A stretch of DNA of 64,000 nt from positions 1,788,589 through 1,852,588 of the forward strand of contig JABACO010000002.1 in assembly GCA_013339895.1 (NCBI GenBank). The letters run 5' to 3'. This document shows, in pieces, positions 25,354 through 38,420 of this stretch. Under the pieces are notes generated by a model that saw only the letters and a program-made list of their open reading frames with translations, did no database searches and was not told the DNA's origin. A program made the translations under genes and the position numbers. Position 1 is the first letter of the stretch. Each line of letters opens with the position of its first letter. The DNA is from Ephydatia muelleri (lineage: Eukaryota > Porifera > Demospongiae > Spongillida > Spongillidae).

Positions 25354-25530
25354 CGCAGCTGCAGATGTTTGGTGTAGCACCGCGCTGTAACCAAAGCAGT
25401 CTGTGCTCGTGAGATCAGGGGACGTCCGAATGATGGGTTCTTTGGTATCGATGTTCTGTGCATGGCAACATGCCATCACAATGCAAAGGAAGTGAACAGC
25501 TCTGTCCAGCGGTTCAAGGAAAGGAATCAT
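25354..25530 (-). pseudogene. Orphan integrin alpha exon 1
   Basis: This is a close copy of alpha-A exon 1: ATG at 25530, a signal peptide, then the block IIRTSPDLTSTDCFGYSAV. Alpha-A has Tyr where this copy has Cys in the conserved DYFGY. The normal GT-GTAAGT donor is lost; homology stops at GCG and continues into TAGTCTCGTACCCAGACC, a dispersed motif. No exon 2 copy follows towards 23140. The exon could at most splice from the chance GTAGTC into the beta-A' exons 2.4 kb downstream on the same strand, which I consider unlikely. Confidence 0.8.
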
Positions 25531-26866
25531 GTTTTTTGCGAATATCCACGCGGCCTAGCAGTATCTTATAGCAGGCTATACGAACGCTGGGAACGCAATT
25601 GAGATCTATAAATTTCTAACCCCATAAAAAATAAGTTGCTTACGGAGAAAAGTTTTATCTAATTAAGCCTTAGACGAGTTTGTTTGATGTGTTTGTACTA
25701 CGGTGCACACACAAAGGGTCGTACATCTAGCGATGATAACTCGCGATCAGCTGCAGTGGGTTCTGTTAGTGCTGGCATGTCTATGCGACCTCGACAGTGG
25801 TGAGTGATCCCACGCGCTTTTTGATCGCACTAAAAAGTGACTGTATCTGGCGTGAAGAAAACCCATGAATGTGCATGTGTGATTGTGTTTGTGTTGTGTG
25901 TTTGTCAGTGCGAGTGCGTGTATGCGTGTTCGTATGTGGGTGTGTGAGTGTTTGGCACGCGGTCGTGTATTTGGTTTATTTATATTGCCCCGCACCTCTT
26001 TAAACAGCCCAGCAGCTGTGCAGTTCGCAGACGACCTGCAGTAGTTGCATTGAGGCATCGCCCTTTTGCCAATGGTGCTACGATCCGGTAGGTTTATGTA
26101 TTTTAATGGCTCCGCAAAACACCCTTTTCCCTATGATGCGACGACTAGAGCTATAAGCTATGATCTTTCGCAGAGCTACGCGGGCTCGAGGTGTTTCTCC
26201 TTTGATACCCCAAATATCAACTGCAGCAAGTCTTTCATAGAGAACCGTATCGGAACGAAGACTGCGCAGACGATGGTATAACGGAAGTATATACTAAATG
26301 TGATTTCACATATCATGCATGCCTTGCGCTTCAGTGTGGTGAGGGCCACCATTCCCACCACCGGTGCACGGGGAGGGCCCATCCTCATTGATATTATCAG
26401 CTCTTCTTTCCTTTTTTGTATTAGGACGTACTGGGATCTACTGTTCAGATATCACCGGGCGTTGTCAACATCACCGTCAGACCTGGTAGGCAGGGCAACC
26501 ACTAATGAACGAATTAGTTAAGCACACTTCTCAGACACAGATTTTTTTAGGCCATTTGTTAGCATGACTAAATAAATACTGCTAATTTACACATTTAGAA
26601 TAGAAAACAAAAAGAGATAGTGTCGCATAAACACTACATTAATGGACGGTGTGACAATTATATGGACGTGCATGTGTGCAATTATAATGGTTTTTGGATT
26701 GGACTAACCCCAACTCCACCCCATTTCCCTACCTTCATCTGCTGCCCCATGCAAATAAATGTCAGTCAGTATTCATCATGCATAATGGCCACGTTAATCA
26801 TAGGAGGTAGGTTTGAAAAAGGACTAACCTTGTAAACAACAACTCAATTAGTGTGTTTTTATGCGT
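25531..26866. other. Copy of alpha upstream flank, joined to beta-B intron
   Basis: It matches 13845-14592 plus 15141-15770 without the 543-bp element found there. At 26866 the match stops and beta-B intron sequence begins, so alpha upstream DNA (minus orientation) is fused directly to beta-B. This makes it the present 5' flank of beta-B. No plus-strand signal-peptide or PSI-like (Cys-rich, CxWC) exon was seen. Confidence 0.65.
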
Positions 26867-29800
26867 GTACAAATGATGTGACATTCAGTCGATCATCAGT
26901 CGATCATAACGTTGGACTAAGCTTAACATTATGTAACAGTCAAAGGGAACACGTGTACAGACTCGCTAACAACACACAAAATAGAGTATTTATACATATG
27001 CGTGCGCACACGATGTCACATGCAAATGGGCTGACAAGTTCGAGCCCATCCGGCGCATGCGTACACATTTGCATGCATTACAATTATCCCAACAGGATCC
27101 ATCACCAACTTCACCCTGAGCATACGGCCAGCTAGGAACTACCCTCTGGACCTGTACATCCTCACAGATCTCTCCTATTCCTTCAATAACGATCTGAGCA
27201 CACTGAAAACGCTTGGTACCAACATCGGTAATAACTACACTTCATCACACCATGCATGCACTAATTGCATGTCACGTGATTATTTCACGATGTGCATGTT
27301 ATATTGTGTACGTGTATATTTTTTCAGATGATGCCTAAGTAACAATGATACCATGAAGTGATCCAATACCACTAGGCATCACCTGACCTTCTACAGTACA
27401 AATGTAATTTGTCATAAGTATTAGCTTTATCGTAACATATACACACCCCTGCCTTTCTCTCCCTCCTCTCCAGCGAACACACTGAACAATATCACTACAG
27501 ACTATCGCATTGGATTCGGGTCCTTCGTTGACAAAAAGGTGTCGCCGTACGTTGACGTTACTCCATCAAGGTATGGTCTAGAAAAATGAAGACAATATAT
27601 GTGAACTGAACTGCTCTCTGTTGCAGGTTGCTGGATCCATGTGGAATAGGGTGCAATGCTCCATACAGTTTCAGGCACAGCGTCAGCTTAACCAGTAACA
27701 TTACTCTCTTCAACGTAAGTCTCTTAGTAACACGACTGAGTGCACTGTGCTTCGTCCTTGAGCAACACAATGGGAGCAAGTGGGATGGGCCAAGGAATTG
27801 GGGTCATTTGTATATGTGCAAATGGCAGTCTATCAATTAACCTACAAATCAGAGAAAAAATTGTTTTAACTAATTTGGATGTCTGAGCAGGCTGCATTGT
27901 AAGCAATACTCTTTATTTAAAACAATTATTATAACAAAAACATTTTTCTTTTTCTTCGCACCAAACTGTTCCCCCCCCCCCCCTTCCCAATTTTGCACAT
28001 TCTAACAGTGGCATCAGCTAATGAATTTTAAATTTACACCTGTTACGGGAGTTCAATTCTCCAACTGGCTATGCTGTATTCCCATTTCAGAACTTGTTTT
28101 CTTTATTCACATTAATTCATAGCATAAGTGCATACACAGCCTTATGCACCCCGCCCACAAACCACGCTGTAATACTGATGCAGTATGGACCGATTATGCA
28201 CAGGAATGGTGTGGTTTTGTACAGAAATAACATTATAATCCAAAATGGCATTCAATAGTATTATTGCTGTATTAAACTAATACTGCAGGTTACACAGATA
28301 TACATAAACGGTGATGCCAGCAATGTTCTAGTAGGACATGAGCATTTTGTTACATCAGCACAATGCTCAGTTGGATGTGAATGCCATTCACAGTTTCAGA
28401 GACCTCAATATGGTGTTTTATATCAACTCGTAATGCAATTCTTTTGAAAACCTCAAGTGCCTCATTCCCTCAACATCATAGTCTTGTACATTTAATGAGA
28501 TGCCCCCCTCCCCCTCTCCCCCCTCCCATTGTCCTCTTCAGAGCAGACTCCAGGCTCAAGTCATCTCTGGCAATCAAGATGCACCAGAGGGTGGCTTTGA
28601 TGGCTTCATGCAGGTCCTCCTATGTAAAAAGGTTTGACAGGGAAAATATACGTGTGAAGTTGTGCTTGCCACCCTGATGGCTGTACAATATACCTGGGGG
28701 GTGGGCTGCTAACTAATGCACACAAAGCGCTTTCAAGTATTTGCGAATTATGGTTCCAATTGCTTAAGAATTCTCCCATCATTTAACATTAACTATAGGA
28801 CCAATATATAGCTGAATTAGCCTTTGTATCATTATTGCACAACTGGATGCATAATTTTGGTCTGTCTTTTTCACATCAGCTGATTGGTTGGCGTGACAAT
28901 GCTCGCCATTTGCTCCTCTACGATACTGATGCAGATTCTCACCAAGCTGGTGATGGAAAGGTTTCCATTAGCCCTGTTTAATTATATTGCTATTCACTCT
29001 TTTCTATCAACACTCATCTATATATCTATTTTTATTTCTATCTTCCATTCATCCATCCACCCAACCACCCATTCTAAACGCCTATTGCACAATCTTGATT
29101 ATCTTTGTGTGTGTACAGCTAGGTGGTGTTGTCAAGCCCAATCCTCACACCTGCCTTATGAATGACACCTATGGTCTGCAGGACGTGGACTACCAAGCCT
29201 ATGGTCTATATGTGAGAACCAAACACACCACAACACAGTGTAGTCATAGTTACATTCTGTTGTTAGGATTACCCTTCGCTTGGCGACATCAGAGAGCAGC
29301 TGCGCATCAACAATGTCATTCCCATCTTAGCCGTTACATCTGACGAACTTGCACGTTACACGGTATGCATGAGAAGCCAAAACAGTAGTTTTCCCAAGTT
29401 GTACTAGAGTCTACACTGTTCGTCTCTCCATCAAAGGCACTCTTAACTTTGTCTTAGCATACCTCTTACCTTTCCTCCGACTACCACCTCTTCTCCTCAC
29501 CCCTTCCTCTATGCCAAATTGTTCTGCCTTCCTCTTCTCCGGGTTAATTTTCCTCCTCCCTATCTCCCAACACCAGGCATACACTACAGAGCTACAGTCA
29601 GTAGGGGCTACAGTCGGGACATTGGCTGCTGATTCAAGCAACATTTTAAACCTGATTTCTTCAGCCTACAAGGTGAGGTTAACTAGATATCCAGTATCCA
29701 AGGGGTATGGAGTAGTATCCAAGTGGCTGACATACTGTACATGTGGATGGTATCCAAGAAGTAGGGAGTGGTATCCAAGTGGCAGATATACATGCGGGAG

Positions 29801-30437
29801 TGGAGGATAGTATCCAAGGCGTATGGAGTAGTGGTGTATTGATATCTAAGGGATGCAGATCACATATACTGTGGTGGGACTCCATCATCTTGTGTTCACT
29901 GAACTTAAATTAATGCCTCCTTTTTCTGCAGAGTGTCACTCAGAAGATTGTGTTTGATCCAGTTCTGCCAGCAGGTATTTCATCACTGAAGTTTATTCCA
30001 ATCAACTGTCCACAGTAAGTACTAGGAACCACAACACCGTATAATGGTCATTGCATGTACCAGTTATGCCATAGGGAGTCATGATACAATGCGTTTTGTG
30101 GCCAACGTGAAAACATTCACACATTCATCCTTGCAGCATATGAGTGTAGGAGGGAAGGTGTCATGCTTCTCAGTTGTAGATGATATAGTATGTGGCGAGA
30201 AGTGAATGCAGAGTGTAGGGTGCATATTCTCAAAGTGCTATAATTTTATGGCTAATATCTTAGGGTTTTTGCCAACAGGTACACGTAATGCAGGTCAAAT
30301 TGGTCTTTACCTCCTCCCCAGACTCGAAAGTGACGGGATCACATGCTCCGGTGTCCAAATCGAGCAGACCGTCAATTTCACAGTGCAGGTGCAGCTGGCA
30401 TCGTGCGCCAACAATCAGACCATGCAGTAGGTTCTAA
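26867..30437 (+). repeat. Inverted-repeat arm, right (matches 19255-23140)
   Basis: This is the opposite-strand partner of the left arm. It contains the first ten exons present in beta-B. The end near 30437 is where the left arm breaks off, shortly after the shared hybrid-domain exon. Confidence 0.85.
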
Positions 30438-30728
30438 ATACAAATTGTATATGGTCAGTAAAAGGTATCCAGGTGGGGTGTTTGGAAATATGACGTTGTC
30501 CAGGGAGATGTCTAGAAGTATGTTCCAGGGGGTGGTGGTGTCCGGGGGGGGGGGGGGGGGGGGTACGTTTGCAGTTATTGTCATCCGTGGGGTGTAAATA
30601 TGGTTAAGTAATGGAATAGCACATTACGTGGCCTGGCTCAGAAAATAAAGCAGATCCGAAGTCCCATTGTGCATTTCGCCATCAATCACACACGCACGCA
30701 CGCACACAAAAACAACAACAACAACAAC

Positions 30729-30772
<44 letters not shown>

Positions 30773-32421
30773 TATGTATAACATATATGCATGTAATCAC
30801 GTCTACAGGATTCCCGTTCGGGTCGTTGGCTTCGGCACATTTACAATCAACGTTCAACCCATCTGCAACTGCGGATGCGAAAGCTCTGGAACAGTAAGTA
30901 TTAGGCCTAAGTGCGCTCATGCACGCGACAGCGATATATATGTGTTGCCACTGTAAGTGGGAATCTTTTTATATCATTCAACAGCGGGTTGTATAAGGTA
31001 GCTAGCTGTGAGAAGTAATTTAAGTGGCTTCCCCAGAACAAATACAAAGCACAACATACATATATACCAGGGGCTATTAAAATCGTACACCCCTATGGAT
31101 GTCAATAAATGATGTCGGGGGGGGGGGGGGTATGCTTGTCCAGGGGTATATGAAGTCTGTCCTAACATATGCTTGTCCAGGGGAACGGTGTAGCCAAATA
31201 AAAGACGCTTTTCCAGGCGGGCATTTAACGTCTGCCCCAAAGGAGGGGGGGGGCTTGTCCAGGGGTGGTTTAATATAGTGCCCCGAGGGAGGGGGGGCGG
31301 GGGTTAAATACTTAAATACCCCAGGTGTTCACTAATGGAAGGCATGGTTTTAAATGTAGAATGGAAATTAATGAATCACTCAATGTAATTCATTGTCATT
31401 GCATTACAGTATACTGTAGTTAGGCAAATACTATTAATGAGATTGGATACATAATTATTTCGAAACCCTCCCGACATCTTCAACTATCAAAGTTATTCCT
31501 GCTTAAGTTTAGAACTCATTTATTAGTAGCGCCAGATATAAATATGCGCATTAAAAGGTTCAATAGTAAACATCATTTATTCAGGTTAAATATTCATTGT
31601 AGATAGACATTTCTATTGAGTACACTAAATACCAATTAAGATTTGATTAGCTATTAATGATAGTGAGTTATTAGAAGTCAAAGTCCATTTTTGGTTGCTT
31701 ATATTTTCAGATTTGATGATTTGTAAACGCAAATCAAATTGAATAAGTTAATGTGTAGTATATAAATCATGCAATTAATTGCAAAGTTGTCGTACATTAT
31801 TGTAATTAATTTGAAAGTGTTTAATTTTATCTTTACATCTATTGCATTTTAATAACACAGCTTGTATTTGCCTAGCTGCTGTATATCCACAATTGTTGAA
31901 ATTATTAGTCTTATTCGGAAAGTATGCTGAAGCCTACTTTTGCAAACACCTGAATTGAAGGAATATAATTGCACATTAAATAAAGGCAGGTAGCAACGGG
32001 TACAAATGCACCACTTCTATATCATGCACGCTACCCTCCCCAATGGCACTTCATCATATTTGGGTGTGTCATCTGTGCACGCCACTCCACCAAAACTAGA
32101 CCACAACACAATACACATTACTCGACAGACTGAAGTCCTGAAACTATTACAACAAAAAATCAACACAGCATCTGAACTGGGGACTGAAATAAAACCTGTA
32201 TTTGGGGGAGAAAATAAAACCTGTATTTGGGGGAGATGAATCCACATCTCTCTTCAGGAAAAAACCCACCCCTATCACGGGAAATCCACTTCTTTGGGGA
32301 AAACTGCTACCTAGCACCTAACACACAATACTCTTGGAACTTGAAGAACACTCTTTACCTGCTTTCAGCTAGTTTCCTCTCAGAGGTAGTAAATATTTAC
32401 ACCTGCACTAAGATAGTATTT

Positions 32422-32457
<36 letters not shown>

Positions 32458-35400
32458 ACAGCTGCGATGCACAAGTACAGACACCTAGATTGACTTAAAA
32501 TCCCAACACCACACAGTTTATAGTAAAATGCATGTGGACCAATATGCATACGCATCCTCCAACACCACTCAACAGCTACGCACATGATAGCTGTGCATAT
32601 GCCTCTCCAACACCAATCAACGGCTATTAGCTTGCATAACACTCACTCCAAGAAACACATCAACTAATCATTGCCTCAATACACTTTGCTGTATTCATAT
32701 AGGAGCTTATTATCTGTCTAATTCATATCTCAAACGTCAGTTAAGGAATATAATTGCTCATTTGTGAACACCTGACGATATGCACAATAAAGATTATAAA
32801 TGCGCAGTTTAAATAAAGGTGGGTAGCAACTAGTACTAAATTCACCGTACCCTCAGGCTCCAAATAGCATCAGCTGCACCAATGGTAATGGTACCCTCTC
32901 GTGCGGTGTATGCACCTGCAACCCTGGAAGGTGGGTGTGCGTTAATTGGGTTGCACAGCATGTACACGTGACTTGCATATCTACCCGAATAAACAATAGG
33001 TTTGGAACCCTGTGCCAATGCAACAGCCAAGGCGTCGGCCAAGGGTCCAGCACGAGCTGTCCGTAAGGCAATTAATACCTGGTCAGACTGGGGACCTGAC
33101 TAGTCGGTTGTTCTACAACCGATCAGTCAGGTCCACAGACTAGTTTTCTATTGCTGTCCTTGTAGGAATCTTATGTACCTCGCTATGTGTGAATTGGCAT
33201 GTGTGTGTGTGTCTGTGGGTGTGTCTGTATTTGTATTTGGGTGTGTGCGTTGGTGTGCATGTGTTTGTGTGTGTGTTGGTGTGTGTTTGAATTTACATGT
33301 GTGTGTGTGTATGTGTGTGCGTGTGTGTGTGTGCCTGTTTAGTCCTGTAGAAGTACTTTAACATGCACACTGTTTCTGCATTACATCATCCCTCCTCCCA
33401 GGACTGGTCCAAACCAGATTCAGTGCTCAGGACAGAGTCGAGGGACGTGTGTGTGTGGCAAGTGTGAGTGTGCCACTTTCCAGGTGAGCATTAATAAGGG
33501 CCAAGGAAGGGGATTGTACTCCATATATGTGTTTTATGTGTGTTTTTTTGGATGGGGATGGTGAGCACTATATGGGAATAGGGTGTGGCCATGGTGAGAA
33601 CATTTGATTGTTTTTCTTGATGTGAGATGGAGGGGTGTGGCCTTGGAGATCATCCCTGTTATGTGTTATGTGTAAGACTAGATGTTGGCATAGCAATCTA
33701 GCATGAATGGAAAACAAGAATTTGTAAATATCATCCTTCAGCTAATTGTATATTGGGACGTTAAGATATGTAATTTTTCAACAAAATAGACATGCAATAT
33801 TTGATTAGCATGAAAATGTCCGAACATCAGCTATCTTTCACATGTGAACACTTCACCACTCACTGCCTTCCAAAGCAATCCACCAACTTGACATCCATAA
33901 AAGTGCCCGTTTTCGTACTTCATTTCCTAGTAACAGGAAATGGCTTTGAATATTCCATCAGTTAAAAGCACTATTATGATCTGATAATATGATCCAACAA
34001 TGTCATATGGTACTTGAAAGGGGAAGCATTCACCTGGATGTTTGGTGTTGTAATGCTTTGTTCATTGTCGACACAGGACTCACGGTTCAGGACCACCTCC
34101 TCTTACTTTGGCTCAGCATGTGAGTGCGATAACTCTCGCTGCGACACGACCAACGGCCAGCTGTGTGGAGGGACCAACCAAGGGGTGTGTCAGTGTGGAG
34201 GGTGCCAGTGTCTGGGATCGTACTACGGAAGTGCCTGCCAGTGTTCCAACTCTCTGTGTGTGGATCCCAATGACAGCCAGGTAGAGATGGGCTGTGAGGA
34301 GGAAGGGGAGGAGGGGATGAGGAGGGGACGAGGGTCCATCAATTTAATTTTGTTGCTTTTTTACGTTTGAAGATTTTGGAGGGAAAGGATTTTAACATAG
34401 CATTGGATAAGAAAAAGGACTGTCTGATAATACTGCTGTGTCTTTTGACTATCATTAAACTGATGTAAATTATTTAATTTGACAATCACATATGCACAGT
34501 GACTCATCCCTTGATCCTAAATGGTGCACATCTATCAATTATGATGTTCCTTTTTCAAATTTTATTGTAAAAACACAAAGTTGAATCAAATAAGTCCCCT
34601 CCCCCCAATGTTAAATCAACATGTATGTCCCCTCCCCCCCACACACACTTGCACACAAAAATTCACATTTGTTGTCCTTCCCCTTTCCAACCTCTCCTCT
34701 CAACCCATCTCCCGCCCTCAACCCCTCCCACCCCTCCATCTCTTCCTCCCCCAGGGGAGGGTGTGCAATGGCAGGGGGACCTGCTCCTGCAACCAGTGCT
34801 CGGGTTGCCAAGTGCCCTTCACTGGAGTGTACTGCCAGAGCTGTCAGGCCTCCACCCTGGGAGCCTGCGCCAGCTTCCTCTGTCAGCCCAACCTGGTGTG
34901 CGCCCAGTGTGCCCTGGGACAGGTCAACAATACTCTCTGCTCCTCCTGTCCCTCCCTATTCCTCCTCAATACCACAGACATCAGTAGCATCCAAGGTAGG
35001 CTGGCGGTTATTGATATTATTTCTTGATTTTGCGGTGAAGGGGAGGTGTTTTGTTGGTCACATGCCCCTAAAGTCATGCCCCAATTGCAGTGTGTCTATG
35101 CACTCTCCCGGTTTCTTCATCCACTGCCTTCCATGGGATGTCATTACAGCTTTTCCCAAATACACACGTACACAAACACTCGCACGCATGCACACATACA
35201 CATACACAACGCATGCACACACACACATGCGCACTCCACTCATGCACACACATCTATAAACATTAACCCCCTGCACGCACACACACATACACACACGTCC
35301 CATGCTTTGTAGGCTCGATAACACAGTGCCAGTTTACAGACAGCAAAGGTTGCACTTACACATACTACACAGTGGAAGATGCCAATGTAGTATTGCAGTC

Positions 35401-36355
35401 TGTATACGTTGATTCAACTCCAGGTAAGCCATTCTTGTTGTTTGTATTTCCTTTCATCCACCATTTGCTCCTCTCATCATTAATGGTTCTGCCTGTCACC
35501 TGTACTTTATTCACGCTGTCACTGCTTCTTCTTCACACACCTGGCTTCTGATTACCACCATTTTTCCTCGCACCCAACTCCTCACTTTTAATTTCTTACT
35601 CCTTCTACACCGACTCTCTCCTTGGTCCTCATGGTCCTCTTGGTTCATCTGGGGCACACTTTCCACTTCCAAAAATTTCCTTCCTCCTTCCATTCCCACC
35701 CTCCTCTTCCCCTCCCCTTGTCATCTTCTCCCCTCTTCCTCTCCCTCCCCTCTTCCCCTCCCCTCTTCCACTCTCCCCTCCTCCTCCCCTCTCTCTCCAC
35801 ACCTCTCCCATCCTAGTGTGCCCAACGGATTTGAGTCTGGCCAGTATTGCAGCCATTGTGATCACCCCTCTGGTAGTCATCGCCATCATCGGTGTTGCTA
35901 TCCTCTTAACTGTCATACTGATCTTCTACCTTCTGGTGAGCGCCTTTCAAATGTGCAGCCTGTAAACTGAATTCGTTGTAACTTCAGAACAGAGCGGAAC
36001 TGCGTAGATTTGAGAGGGAGGTTGCCAAGGCTTCCTTTGCTAAGGTGATGTGTTTGTGTGTGGTGGGTTGATTGACATTCTTTCCTTCACCTCTTCCTGT
36101 ATGTTCTCTCATCATGCCTCCACCTCTGGTCCTCATGTGACCATCTCCGATAATTATTGCTTATCCCACGCTCCTCAAATATGGATCATCACACTTGTCT
36201 CCTGAAATATCTTTGCTACATCTTTCTCTTTCTCGATCAATGTTGTATCTTCCCCTGACCAATTCCAGACTTTAAATCCTCTGTTCATTGCTGCCAGTTC
36301 TGACACCAGGAACCCAATATTTGATGGTGGAGAGGTCAAAGGCACAGTCATGTAG
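27096..36355 (+). CDS. Integrin beta subunit (beta-B), N-terminal exons missing
   Basis: Encodes an integrin beta chain from the betaI domain on. Exons: 27096-27227, 27474-27570, 27627-27714, 28542-28631, 28880-28960, 29119-29203, 29267-29362, 29577-29672, 29932-30014, 30279-30426, 30809-30893, 32857-32930, 33000-33062, 33402-33483, 34077-34280, 34755-34995, 35313-35423, 35817-35935, 35988-36044, 36269-36355. The MIDAS DLSYS and the ISGNQDAPEGGFD block show the ligand-binding domain. The exons from 30809 to 34995 carry Cys-rich I-EGF repeats, and 35313-35423 the beta-tail. TM residues are in 35817-35935. The tail reads RRFERE, then NPLF and NPIF in place of NPxY, ending in VKGTVM. About 100 N-terminal residues (signal, PSI, first hybrid strand) have no exon here. 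The 30014 donor gives phase 2 but the next exon needs phase 1; a weak donor at 30008 would fit and restore a Cys codon. Confidence 0.88.
30540..30775. repeat. Poly-G tract and (CA)/(AAC) microsatellite in beta-B intron
   Basis: A run of about 17 G is found at 30545-30562. An AAC triplet run and a CA dinucleotide run follow at about 30709-30770. They lie just upstream of the exon at 30809. Poly-Pro or Thr/His frames here are artefacts. Confidence 0.9.
30894..32856. other. Large beta-B intron with G-rich repeats
   Basis: This intron of about 2 kb holds three copies of GCTTGTCCAGGGG between 31132 and 31265, G-runs at 31118-31130 and 32425-32456, a direct repeat of aataaaacctgtatttggggg (about 32190-32236) and AT-rich DNA at 31330-31980. 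No coding exon was recognised. Confidence 0.6.
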
Positions 36356-36590
36356 CGCTGTCTGGATGAGGTGATTTAATGTGTAGCCCTGCAATCCGTG
36401 TAGTAGTGGACTTGATATATGCATGCCTAGTGCTGTAAGCTTTTAATTTGTCTGTGAATATCAATTATGTTTTTAAATAGTGATGATTATAATAATAATT
36501 ATAATTGTTTTTTTTTTTTTTTTCAGTTTTCAACATAATAAACACTTAATACATATGACACATACATTATCGTACACATATGCCCCAATT

Positions 36591-38420
36591 CTATTTTTCA
36601 CTAAAGGGTAAAGCTGCAAGATCATCCATAGGCCCAGATTTCCATTTTTTTCCCCTGCTGCTTCGTAAGCATAAATTGGTTGCTCTGAGAATTGCAAAAG
36701 CCATCCTGGCCCGAACCCAGCCTGTCACTTCACTCAAGGACTTTTCCCATATATAAGCTATTTTTTCAGCCAAGTGCTTGATCAAAACATTTACTTCACG
36801 ACCTAAAACCCCATCTACTGAAACAACAAAAGGAGAGAATGTTGCACGACTTGTTTGAACAGCTTCTAGATATTTCTTCTTCTTCTCTTGTTCAGCTGTT
36901 TGTAGCACTGCTTCTACAGTATGCTTTACATATGACGAGGCCTGTGTCAACAACTCGAATGTCAAACAATGCTTCAGTCTGTGGCTGCCAAATTCCCCTA
37001 TTGCCCAAGTGAGCAATCAAAGCAGGTATGCCTCTTGCATTATCAGCCTCCTGCACAACTGGTTTTCTACTTTGAAGCAATGGATGCCTGTTGACGGTGC
37101 CTGCCTCAACATGCCTGTTGCCGGCCTCAACATGCCTGTGCCTGCTTTTTCACACCTTTCCACTAACACTTATTTCCTGTTGTTCATTTATCTATAAATA
37201 GTGTGTTTTCTGTGCATGATGTTAATTCTATTTCTATTTCTACTGTTCTTCGTGCAATAAAAGTGATTCAAGTTTAGCTGTGCAATCCTAAGGTCCTAAT
37301 TTCACGATCCATCGCGTTATTCCCATACGAAAATACGACAGGATCAAGTACAATGCCAGATCCCCAAGAACACCCCTCATTTCATTGTGCCGCTGAGTAA
37401 CTAATCTACACTCTAGAGCATGCTTAAAAGTCAATTTTTCACCGCAGCCATCGTATTCAGCAGGAACTGTTAAAAAAGGATGGTGATATCGCAATGCCAG
37501 TGCATCTCTGAACTCAGTTGGTGAGAGATCAAAGTGGTGATGTGACACCGGTATTACAGTTAACCAGATAGATGCCTTGCTGTCAACTGCCCTCTTAACT
37601 GCATGCTTCTTATCCCCACTCAAAGATGTCAAAATGGATGCAAGTGTACTTCGTTGAGAAGAGTTGAGTGCCACTTTCTTAGCTTCATAAATCTGATTGT
37701 TGGGATTAAAAACACGATCTTCTTTGTGCATGTTAATTTTATTATTATTATTGAAATATACAAATACAAAAATACATTTACAGCAATAATATTAAACATA
37801 GAATGTCACAACAGGTACATGTAATGCACACTATTACTACTAAGTAAATGAGCACATACAAAACACACTGGGTTGAACAAGATGGGCACCTACTACTACC
37901 AAACATGTCGATACCTAGCCACCATTTTAAGACCTGGGGGATGGTACAACTGATAGCCAAGAAGCTGCAAGGTTTGATGAAGTAGGCATTAAACGAGCCC
38001 TGTTTGGGTAGGGAAGCATCAAACAGCAACTGAAACTGCTTGTTCTCGATTTCAATTTTAGTGAACAGCATCTTTTGGGTCATTGGAGAATCAAGCAACT
38101 CATCAATTGTAATGGCCCCTGCCATGCATTAAAGTTGTCCAAAGATCGGAGATGGTGACTAGTGTTGGTAGCAAAGCCCGACATCGAAAAGGAAGACATG
38201 AATGCTGCTGATGAGTGTAATGATGCACTGCGAAGCCCCAGACCACCCCTGCATGAACTGTTTACGTAGTAGCGTTTGTGTATTTGCTGGCAACTATCGC
38301 ACAATGTCGACGTAAACAGGTCTGGGTACGAGACTACGCCATAACAGGCCAGGCTTATTATTATAGTATTTTAAAGCTGTGATTACATGCAACATGTGTA
38401 TATGTGCAATGCATATCCAG
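36591..38420 (-). pseudogene. Decayed retroelement, region downstream of RT
   Basis: In minus-strand order the blocks are SRGGLGLRSASLHSSAAFMS (about 38250), ITIDELLDSP and LKWWLGIDMF (38110-37900), SHHHFDLSPTEFRDALALRY (37560-37480), and a His/Cys-bearing CGEKLTFKHALECRLVTQRH (37430-37390). GIPALIAHLGNRGIWQPQTE (about 37030-36970) and FVVSVDGVLGREVNVLIKHL (36820-36760) follow. This series is a pattern I recall from the 3' part of non-LTR-type retroelements in corals and sponges; the element at 790-2170 may belong to the same class. Frame changes and insertions near 37080-37270 and 37740-37850 break it. It lies downstream of beta-B in the opposite orientation. Confidence 0.65.
38319..38336. 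repeat. Dispersed motif GGTCTGGGTACGAGACTA
   Basis: This 18-base motif is exact at 15101-15118, 25335-25352 and here, and degenerate at 50789-50806. At 15101 it lies just inside the right end of a TIR element, so it is probably a terminal or subterminal piece of a transposon family. Confidence 0.6.

Noticed and set aside
27310-27345. Possible 7-base microexon between the first two beta exons (AGGATGC with GTAAGT in beta-A', donor CT in beta-B)
   Set aside because: Including it would put the next exon out of frame. The exon ending at 27227 joins the one at 27474 directly in the right phase and gives the expected residues.
28287-28450. Coding-like stretch VTQIYINGDASNVLVGHEH in beta-B
   Set aside because: The exons at 27714 and 28542 join in phase 0 and give the expected beta sequence without it. 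The copy in beta-A' has stops and shifts, so it is intron.
34621-35259. 212-codon Pro/Ser/Thr-rich frame
   Set aside because: It overlaps the I-EGF exon of beta-B in another frame and extends into a CA-rich intron.
35629-35916. Gly/Arg/Glu-rich minus-strand frame
   Set aside because: It is antisense to a CT-rich intron and the TM exon of beta-B.
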